A stretch of DNA of 25,767 nucleotides from Carex sylvatica (taxonomy: Eukaryota; Streptophyta; Magnoliopsida; Poales; Cyperaceae), in contig CAXKVR010000895.1 in the NCBI GenBank assembly GCA_964058845.1, positions 1 to 25,767 of the forward strand, read 5' to 3'. Of this stretch, positions 1 through 6,811 are shown one piece after another (within the stretch, counting starts at the first letter, position 1; each line of letters starts with the position of its first letter). Under the pieces are notes generated by a model that made no database searches, was not told where the DNA came from, and worked only from the letters and a program-made list of their open reading frames with translations. A program made the translations under genes and the position numbers.

Positions 1-477
1 TAAAAGCATGAGCTTTTAAAACGTTTGATTGCTCTTCATTTCATCATCAATATCCGATAAAACCTCTTAAATTTCTGTGCTAAATGGAAAAGATCAAAAG
101 TGACAAACTGGGTCATAAATGAATCCGTTCGCCTCCCCACACATTACGCCAGACCGTTTTGATTGCATCACTAATTCACCATACAGCCCATGCTGATAAT
201 CCAGAATATTTTATTTTTAGAAATTACTTTAAAATAATATAAGATAATAGATAGAGTGTCTTGAGATTTTGATATAATAGAATAAATCGATTTTTTTTTT
301 TCAGTTGAAACCGAATGTTCTGAATGCCTATCCTCTGCATTAATTTAAAAGATAATATTTTGAGTTAATAAATCTCAACTATTTGATTTTAAACGGAGCT
401 AATTCGACTTCTGCTCATAACATAGAGAGTCTTTCAAAATTAGTGCAGATCTAGTCTGCATAAATCTTAAAACAGAT

Positions 478-504
478 TGGGTTTAGGATTTAGGGTTTAG
501 GGGA
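478..504 (+). repeat. Degenerate interstitial telomere-like repeat (TTTAGGG-type)
   Basis: Three to four imperfect units of the plant telomere heptamer (gggtttagg, atttaggg, tttagggg) follow one another. Two copies of TTAGGGGATCCGGAC lie just downstream, at 511-525 and 559-573, 48 bp apart. The array is too short and degenerate to be a functional telomere. It could be a relic of end-joining repair or simply a cluster of telo-box motifs. Confidence 0.55.
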
Positions 505-510
505 TACTGA

Positions 511-573
511 TTAGGGGATCCGGACAATACTGATTCAAAACTCAAAAATTGGATTAGTTTAGGGGATCCGGAC
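511..573 (+). repeat. 15-bp direct repeat TTAGGGGATCCGGAC
   Basis: Identical copies lie at 511-525 and 559-573. The spacer carries 'atactgatt'-like sequence also seen just before the first copy, which suggests a local tandem duplication of about 48 bp. No coding meaning is seen. Confidence 0.7.
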
Positions 574-1663
574 CCTCTGGTAACTGAGGGGAGACGGATT
601 TGTTTTTCTCAGTCTTTCTACCTATCGATTAAAATTTCATACAATCCATTTATCACATTATATTATTTTTATATTATTATATATTAACAAATTTAGCAGA
701 TGACCAGTAGGTTGTAGGGCAATAAGTGAATAAATGAAAGCTAGAAGAGGCGTGAATCCCAAGTAAAACACTATTTCCTGGATGGCTGGATGCCACCAAA
801 AATGGGCCACACTGGAAGCATAACAGTTGGGCCTGAAAAGCCCGTACGGAAAATCTATGGCATTCAATTGCAGATCTAAGCAAAAGGGTCAGATCAAGAT
901 CTGGCTAAGTTAGAAAAAATCAATTAATGTAACCGGTGGAGCCCCATTTCACAAGACATACAAAAAAGCAGCTCAATTTTCTCAGATTGGCAGGGGCAGC
1001 TGTTCAGGAGACACATTGCTCGTCTTGTTTCTCTCAACCCCACCATTTGTTTTGCACCTTTGATCTCGCTCTCTCTACGGTCATGATTTACTGTTATATG
1101 TTTTTTTAGAAAAAAAAAAAAGCGTGCGAAATTGTTCATGATAAGCTGACACCATTACTTTTTATCATTCACTGGACCTGTTTCTGTTCTGTTGAGGTCG
1201 GTGTGCCAATGACTTGCAATAGTGCTTGGATTAAATAACTTGATCAACTAGCATTTCATCTAGTGACAAAAGATCATAGTATTTATGAGAGGTTATGAAT
1301 TTAAAATCTAAGAGAATTTTTTTTTTTAATAATACTATTTTAACTTCGTGCAGTGCACAAGTCATAATTTTTTTTTTTTTTTGAAAAATTTCTATTGTAT
1401 CCATTAAAATTTTCAAAATAGTCAATTTCTCTATCAAAACATCTTAATATCCAATATACTCGTAGAAATTCAACTTTCTTTATTACATTCCCTTTATACA
1501 TTAAATCTATCATTTAATTATTTTAAAATTTAAAATGACAAATATACCCTTCCTTTCAAATGATAAAAATTTTCCTTAGAAGTTCAAAACACCATTATCC
1601 TTGATGAGATCACAGAGCACCATTATTCTTAATGATTGACCGCTAGGATTGAAAAATTGCTCA

Positions 1664-1893
1664 AATTCTTCGAAACAGGACAAAAGAATTGCTTTAATCC
1701 TTAGTGAGGAGCGGAGGCCTACTCCTAGGCGCGGCAAAAATCAGGGTACTGGTATGGTACCTGTTGCTGACTGGTACAGGGAAGTGCTTGAGTTTCCGTT
1801 TGTTTTACTTTTGATGGGGTTGCTCTCGGAGAGAGTCGTAACACTGCCTTATGGTAGTACTAAATTGACAGCCACCGTCAATCTTTCTTTATA
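1664..1893 (+). other. Open, GC-richer insert within the long-TIR element; possible captured fragment
   Basis: The plus strand is open across this stretch and includes basic and hydrophobic runs (EERRPTPRRGKNQG, then FPFVLLLMGLL). Base composition differs sharply from the AT-rich arms. It contains GTAC-rich text (ggtactggtatggtacc) resembling the patch at 5.93-6.56 kb. It could be a host gene piece carried by the transposon or non-coding filler; no homologue is recognised. Confidence 0.3.
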
Positions 1894-2032
1894 AAAAAGG
1901 AGTGGAGGCTTGACATGAAAATGGGCATTCTCGCTATTAACGACTAATTCATATACTAAAAATAAGATATCACCCAACTATATAATACCTTCATAAATGT
2001 GGCTGGTCTATACTAAAAATTAATAGGATTCT

Positions 2033-2057
2033 TGAATTGAAGAATTGCTTCAATTCA
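2033..2057. repeat. Perfect 10-bp inverted repeat, TGAATTGAAG / CTTCAATTCA
   Basis: The arms at 2033-2042 and 2048-2057 are perfect reverse complements around a 5-nt loop. The site lies in the middle of the long-TIR element. A related stretch (gattgaaaaattgctcaaat) occurs at about 1647, so this may be part of a subterminal duplication in the element. Confidence 0.6.
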
Positions 2058-2785
2058 TCGAGAAAAAGCACAGTTTTTCTAATATAGAGAGACCTAGACT
2101 TTTGATGAAAAAAATCAATATTATGATGATACCAGAAAGAAATGTGATTTGTGACGAATCAAGAAAGTAGGCATTACTAATCAATAATCCTGGTACTGAA
2201 GATGATATTTTGATGATATATGATTGGGAGGCGATGTTTACTTGCTTCAGTTGAATACTCGTATTAAATGAAATTCTCATTGATACCAGCAAGGAGAAAC
2301 AAAGATGCAGATACGGAGGATCATTCTCTTCTAATATTTTTCCTCACTTGGGAACTGTGAAGGAGATACGAAGGAGGCAAGAATTTATGAAGTGTAGATT
2401 GATACAATATGAGGAGGAGAAACAAAAACGTAGAGGTGGAGATTGATTTAATTCTTCTTCTAGTCCTTTCAGTTTAATGAATCAGATCATAGATCAGGTC
2501 AAAGGAAGGGGTATATTTGGCATTTTAAATTTTAAAATAATTGAATAATATATTTAATGAATAAAAGGGGATGGAAGTAAGAAAGTTAAATTCTATAGGT
2601 ATATTGGATATTAAGATGTTTTGATGGAGAATTAGCTATTTTGAAAGTTTTGATGAAAATACTAGAATTTTTTTTTTTTAATTGTGACTATGTTGTTGGT
2701 GCATTGCATAAAGCCAAAACAAAACAACGTTGTCAATATTTTCACCCCATTTCTTGCATGATGGAAATAACTAGGATTAATTAGG

Positions 2786-2907
2786 ACTAAAGATATTGAC
2801 AGTGTTGTTTTAGCTTTATGCAGTACGTGCACATGTCATATTATTTTTTTATTGACTCTGAATGTGCGTTACATGAAATCAAAATAACATTGTCAATATC
2901 TTTACCC
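2786..2907. mobile_element. 122-bp MITE with 9-bp target site duplication (Mutator type)
   Basis: The element is bounded by identical TTAATTAGG copies at 2777-2785 and 2908-2916. Its ends are inverted repeats (actaaagatattgac at the left; gtcaatatctttaccc at the right), and the similarity continues inward for roughly 45 bp, so the unit can fold into one hairpin. A 9-bp duplication is the hallmark of Mutator-like transposition. It has no coding capacity. A second, interrupted copy flanks the neighbouring long-TIR element. Confidence 0.85.
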
Positions 2908-3128
2908 TTAATTAGGTCTTTTCATTTTGAAATAAACGGCTGGAGAAGCTCAACCGACTGAGATTTGAAATATGAATGAATCATCTTCTTTTATTATCAA
3001 ATATTTGATCAACAATGCACATGAGATGCTGTATGTAATTGTCATCTGGACCAGAGTCTTGTGAGGTGACCAATTACATACAGAAAACACTTAAAAGATT
3101 GTTCTCTCTCTTCTTTTCACTGTTAGTT

Positions 3129-3155
3129 GCTCTCTCTCTCTCTCTTTCTCTCTCC
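3129..3155 (+). repeat. CT microsatellite
   Basis: A run of CT dinucleotides with one or two T interruptions. Pyrimidine tracts of this kind are common in plant promoters and leaders, but here it lies about 1 kb from the nearest start codon. Confidence 0.8.
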
Positions 3156-3535
3156 TTGTTCTGAGGACAATGTCTTTTTCCAAGTTCCATGCACTGAACC
3201 AAAATCATGTATGAGTTTACCTACCAAATTAGATAAAGCAGTTGTCACAATCTCCCTTTTCACCTTCTTTTGTAATGGCATTATTGGAATTTCTCAAAAA
3301 TTCTTCTTAGTACCAGAGACCTGATTTTGCACAATTCAATATGATTATTTCTCCTATATATGGACTATATTGAATTGCTGCCAGATGAACACGACTGATA
3401 TTATACAAATGTATAGCATCGAAGAATACAAATCAAATTTATATATGTATGTATTGCCTTGAAATAAAAGAAGGTCTCTTCATTTGGTTAAGGGTCTTGC
3501 TACTATAATTAGACTAACTTGGGTCTTGAAAGTTC

Positions 3536-3730
3536 AAACTAAGTTAACAGGTATACCTGTAAAACTTAGTAACATCCATTGTAGATTATTTAAAATTATT
3601 ATAAATCACAAACCAGTTAGTCAAGTCTAACAGGGAGTTAATTTAGGTTTTGAAACTAAGTTACCAGGTAATTAAACAAATAACTTAGTAACATCCAGGG
3701 TATATTATTAGAAATTACTAAATCACAAAA
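3536..3730 (+). repeat. Tandem duplication, unit about 117 bp
   Basis: Two diverged copies begin at about 3536 (aaactaagttaacaggta) and 3653 (aaactaagttaccaggta). Both continue through aacttagtaacatcca and end near aaatcacaaa. Small indels separate the copies, so this is an old duplication. No coding frame is preserved. Confidence 0.75.
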
Positions 3731-4179
3731 TTATGGGTCATTACCACTGTTATAACAATTTTCTGTTTTGCGAATTCTCTGTGTTGGACTTATTTCTGCA
3801 GTGAGTCTTCCTTCCTTTTTCTTATCTGAAACTTAACAAAAAATGTTCTTATCTTACAAATTACGCAAGTTCATTTTTTTTAATCCTATAAATTAGGCAA
3901 GAAACGAGTAAGGATTTTGTCTCATTTTTTGTGAAGAAATAGTATCGATGCACGATTGACGCTTCATCATTCTTTAGGGAATTCAGGCTTCTATTTTTTT
4001 TGATGCGATATATATACCACCGGATAATTTTACTGAGGTACATACTCTACAAATTCCTATTATAGAAACCAAATTTTATCACATGCCTTTTTCTTTTTCT
4101 GCTTTTTTTTTCACTTTTTTTGTTCGTGTTTCTTTGCATAATACTATCAGCTTGCCGAATCCTTTCCTGTAACATCAGC

Positions 4180-5670
4180 ATGGGGAATTTCTGTTGGAAA
4201 GTAAGTATATTTTGCATTTCTTAGTTTCAAGACAAAAATTTATACTTTCTTGTTAAGACAATTTTATATAAGTGTAATGTTAAAAAGAAATTTGTAATGT
4301 ATTATGTACTATGACAAGCCAAAATATTTAGGAAGTATGAAACATAATATTCTTTTCTATTTCACAAACTGATTATACAGTTTTTCACTGATGCAGTGCT
4401 ACCCTAATGATATAGATGAAGGGCTTGATTACAGTGGCAGCAACATATGTGTGATAAAGAGTAAAGAAAGTTTGGAGAAGATAATATCTGAATCAGTCAA
4501 AACCAACGGCATAGTACATTTTCTTATATTATTTTTTCCTTCAAATTTTTTGTGGAATGTAACTCCAAGACCCAGTTAATTTGGACACAGGTTTTGCCGG
4601 AATTCATACCACCTGAGATAATAGAAATTTTGAGTTTAGATCCAGATCGTTCGGTCTTCTTTGGCACGAATATTAAAGGGGCCCCGTGGCCCAGATTCTT
4701 ATTGAACGGTCCGGATCTAAACTCAAATTTTTTGTTACCTCAGAAAGTATAAATTTTTGCATACTCGTAAACTTGATTCTAGATGAATTACAAATTTCTA
4801 CTTAACAATGCAAATTTCTACTGCATTTTTCTTTATAGGTTGTGGTATGTTTTAATTCAGCCTGGTGTGGACCATGTATAGCTGCAAGCAAATTCTATAT
4901 TGAATCATCAAAGAAGTACCCGAATTTTCTCTTCTTGGCAGTTGATATCGATGAATTGGATGTAAGTCATGTTATAACTTAGTTTGAGGGAACTACAATA
5001 CCATGCATAGCGTACATTGGTCTGTACTATAGATCTATATCTTTGTTTTTTAAAGTTTAAACAATCAATCCGAGTTGCTCAACATAGTTTTCACATGAAA
5101 ATATACTTGAAAACCAAGTTTTATATATTTTTATATTAATTTTTTAGATAGGTAAACAATCACTTGATTTAAAGATTCTACACCATAAAGTAGTAATTTC
5201 CTACATAAACTGAAAGTCTGAAAGAAATAATACAAATAAATATTCATATGGAGATCATATTGAGCGGTTTAGATCAATTATTTATATTTTGAAAATTAAG
5301 ATATAGATATATAATACAAATTGCGCTATGCATAGTACCAAAGCCTCTCATTTAGTTTTATCATATCTTTGCATTTGTTCTATTTTTAATCATTACTATA
5401 TATGGCCAACATAAGTAAAAATCTAAATTAAAGTAGCAGAAGCTTATTATATTTACCTACTCTCTTGTTCTTCAAGTCCTTTTACTAAATCTTTGTTAAA
5501 AAAATCTTTTACTGTTTTAGGAACTGGCTTCATCTTATGTGGTTGAGGCTACGCCAACATTTTTTTTCTTGATTGGGGGGACAATGATCGATACACTTGT
5601 GGGTGCCTACAGAGATCAATTTGACAAAAAAATGGAAGTTTTAGCCAAGTATTATCTGTCAACAGATTAA
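4180..5670 (+). CDS. TRXH9-like: Thioredoxin h-type (subgroup II, TRXH9-like), four exons
   Basis: Coding exons are 4180-4200, 4397-4513, 4839-4961 and 5521-5670 (TAA), all joined in phase 0, giving 136 aa. The active site WCGPC is intact at residues 55-59, and the cis-proline motif EATPTFFF places Pro at 99, as in thioredoxins that reduce protein disulfides in the cytosol or at membranes. The start MGNFCWKC has Gly2 for N-myristoylation and Cys5 and Cys8 that could be palmitoylated, as known for Arabidopsis TRX h9. The short first exon of a few residues also fits that group. Two oddities: the buried acidic residue that normally lies six positions before the first active-site Cys is Cys50, and the usual Lys after WCGPC is Ile. 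MITEs occupy introns 2 and 3. All splice borders are GT..AG, so the gene looks intact. Confidence 0.92.
4632..4724. mobile_element. 93-bp hairpin MITE in thioredoxin intron 2
   Basis: The ends GAGTTTAGATCC and GGATCTAAACTC are perfect inverted repeats, and pairing extends to about 21 bp with two mismatches. Identical AAATTTT lies on each side (4625-4631 and 4725-4731), a likely target duplication of at least 7 bp. The centre is GC-rich (ggggccccgtggccc). It lies wholly in intron 2 (4514-4838), 114 bp before the acceptor. The superfamily is uncertain; hAT is possible. Confidence 0.8.
5032..5307. mobile_element. Diverged hairpin MITE (family A) in thioredoxin intron 3
   Basis: The left part (aatcaatccgagttgctcaa) and right part (attgagcggtttagatcaat) are imperfect inverted repeats. 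Both resemble the arms of the 377-bp element at 20325-20701 (gtcaatccgaaccgctcaac), and the core at 5141-5165 (tttttagataggta...aatcac) matches the core of that element. No clean target duplication remains. It lies wholly in intron 3 (4962-5520). Confidence 0.65.
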
Positions 5671-5801
5671 TGAATTTTTTGTTTTTTATGATTTGCATTT
5701 CTTAATTATGTATGTTTCGAATTAGAAAGGGCTTGATTTTGTACATTTCCTTGTTCAATTTAGGTCGCTCTTACAATAATATTTCTAGTTGAAGTTTGAG
5801 T

Positions 5802-5843
5802 GACTATCCCTGCAGTACCGCAGGGGATGGCCGGGCCATAGTC
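5802..5843. repeat. 42-bp foldback just after the thioredoxin gene
   Basis: The outer arms GACTAT (5802-5807) and ATAGTC (5838-5843) enclose an inner hairpin CCCTGC / GCAGGG and a small GGCC..GGCC palindrome. The GC content contrasts with the AT-rich surroundings. It lies about 130 bp past the stop codon, so it may be in the 3' UTR of the thioredoxin mRNA. It could equally be a remnant of a small mobile element. Confidence 0.6.
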
Positions 5844-5929
5844 TTTTTTGGGGCCTATCTAGAAGATAAGAGGGTGCGCTTTAAGATTCGTGCAATATCT
5901 AGTTAAATGGTCTGGATCTAACACGACAG

Positions 5930-6545
5930 ACTTGGTACCTCACCTGATCTGAATTCATCTGGTACTGGTACTCTAAATGCGTCTCATAGTTCGAATAATG
6001 CCATTGGTACTTGTACTGAGAGCTCCTCAATAGCAGGTTATACAGCAAAAGGTTTGGACTTTGGATCTCTGATCATAAGTACAATCGATAGTAACTTGTT
6101 AGAAGCAGTAAATATTATTGAAGAATTTCTGCAAAAATAAAAAATATTAAAGTTAACAGAAGATCTAAACTTTGCACTGTTATTTGCACTATAAATAGCT
6201 CATTAAGTACAGATTCATATACAGCACAAAAGTTGCATCAGCAAGAAATGCGTCTGCATTTTCTCTTATCTTTGAAACAGAGCAAAGGCATTTAGATCCA
6301 AAGAAAAAGCAAACCAAGCGTTTTGAAAGTACAGGAACCGCCATTACCTAATGTACCATCCGATGCCGAGACATCGCTACTCAGTGGCACTGTGCAGTAC
6401 CAACCCTGACTGGTACAGTCAAGGACTGTACCAATCCACCTGTACCAGTCTGGACACCCTGGCAAGAAATTCCACCAGAAACCCCTTTCCATCCAGCACT
6501 AGTGTTGTTTCTTGTACCAGTCTGAACCTGATCCTGTGTACCAGT
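5930..6545. repeat. GTAC-rich patch with short inverted repeats
   Basis: Fifteen GTAC tetranucleotides were counted by eye in roughly 620 bp, mostly within ctggtac or gtaccag contexts on both strands. That is far above the two to three expected by chance. The block at 6411-6433 is a perfect hairpin (TGGTACAGTC, loop AAG, GACTGTACCA). Parts can be read as Ser/Thr/Pro-rich peptides in changing frames, so it might also be a decayed coding or minisatellite sequence. Confidence 0.55.
6411..6433. repeat. Perfect 10-bp hairpin with 3-nt loop
   Basis: TGGTACAGTC at 6411-6420 and GACTGTACCA at 6424-6433 are exact reverse complements around AAG. It lies within the GTAC-rich patch, about 380 bp from the STN8 stop codon. 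It is too short to be a microRNA precursor on its own and lacks the T-run of a bacterial terminator context, which would not apply to this genome anyway. Confidence 0.75.
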
Positions 6546-6811
6546 CAATCAGCAGCCCCGAAGGGATTCCATTTTAATATGAGGGGATTTAATTCTTCAT
6601 GAAATGGTAAAAACATTTGTATTTTCTGAACTAAAATTGCTGCTGTTTCTAAAACTATTGTTGTAAATTTAAAGCAGGCGCTCGGGACAATTTAACAACA
6701 CATGTTATAACTTTTTACAATGCACAAACTAAAAATCATTACATCCCATCTCAATGTTCCTTTTTTTCTTTATTATAAAAGAAGGAAACCCCCACATTAT
6801 CAAACATAACC

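Larger units (their letters stand above)
1..1335. other. AT-rich intergenic sequence, no supported gene
   Basis: No reading frame with recognisable similarity was found on either strand; the open frames near 658-1139 (minus) are short and low-complexity. Visible features are a degenerate telomere-type patch at about 478-504, a 15-bp direct repeat at 511-525 and 559-573, and two GGGCC-containing motifs near 800-835 (aatGGGCCac and gttGGGCCtg). The last resemble plant site II promoter elements, so a minus-strand promoter reading leftwards is possible. No matching exon could be identified to its left. Confidence 0.6.
1383..2670. mobile_element. Non-autonomous long-TIR (Mutator-like) element, about 1.29 kb
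   Basis: The first 180 bp (1383-1562) and the last 174 bp (2497-2670) are inverted copies of each other with high identity; for example gtatattggatattaagatg on the right matches the reverse complement of the left arm around 1440-1462. Both ends abut T-runs (1368-1382 and 2668-2679), so a 9-bp target duplication of T residues is possible but cannot be proved. Long TIRs and the absence of a transposase frame fit a non-autonomous Mutator-like element. The inside holds a GC-richer stretch (about 1690-1890) unlike its surroundings, which could be a captured host fragment (Pack-MULE style). No known protein was recognised in it. Confidence 0.75.
1336..2748. repeat. Interrupted small hairpin element (left part 1336-1367, right part 2681-2748)
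   Basis: The left part (ttttaacttcgtgcagtgca followed by caagtcata) resembles the middle of the complete element at 2786-2907 (ttttagctttatgcagtacg and on to catgtcata). The right part, from 2681, runs through gcattgcataaagc to tgtcaatattttcacccc, which resembles that element's end tgtcaatatctttaccc. The two parts are separated by a long-TIR element flanked by T-runs. The simplest reading is an older copy of the small element split by the larger insertion. The far left end is too decayed to place. Confidence 0.5.
2917..4179. other. Spacer and probable promoter/5' UTR of the thioredoxin gene
   Basis: No gene is supported here. The stretch holds a CT microsatellite (about 3129-3155), a tandem duplication at 3536-3730 and T-rich sequence just before the thioredoxin start. 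The open frame at 3127-3324 is mostly the CT repeat read as Leu/Ser and is not credible as a gene. Core promoter elements could not be placed with confidence. Confidence 0.5.
5671..6811. other. Region between the tail-to-tail thioredoxin and STN8 genes
   Basis: The two genes converge here, so both 3' UTRs must lie in this stretch. It contains a foldback at 5802-5843 and a GTAC-rich patch at 5930-6545. There are also short open frames without known similarity, for example one closing at a taa near 6138 and read from about 5923, rich in Ser, Thr and Gly. Nothing here can be named as a gene. Confidence 0.45.

Noticed and set aside
3127..3324. Open frame starting in a CT repeat
   Set aside because: The first third is the microsatellite read as Leu/Ser, and nothing in the rest resembles a protein family.
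4552..4752. Plus-strand open frame running through the MITE in thioredoxin intron 2
   Set aside because: The GT donor at 4514 and AG acceptor ending at 4838 join ..TNGI directly to VVVCFNSAWCGPC, the normal thioredoxin order; the frame is intron plus MITE.
6411..6433. MicroRNA precursor
   Set aside because: The stem is only 10 bp with a 3-nt loop, far shorter than plant microRNA precursors.
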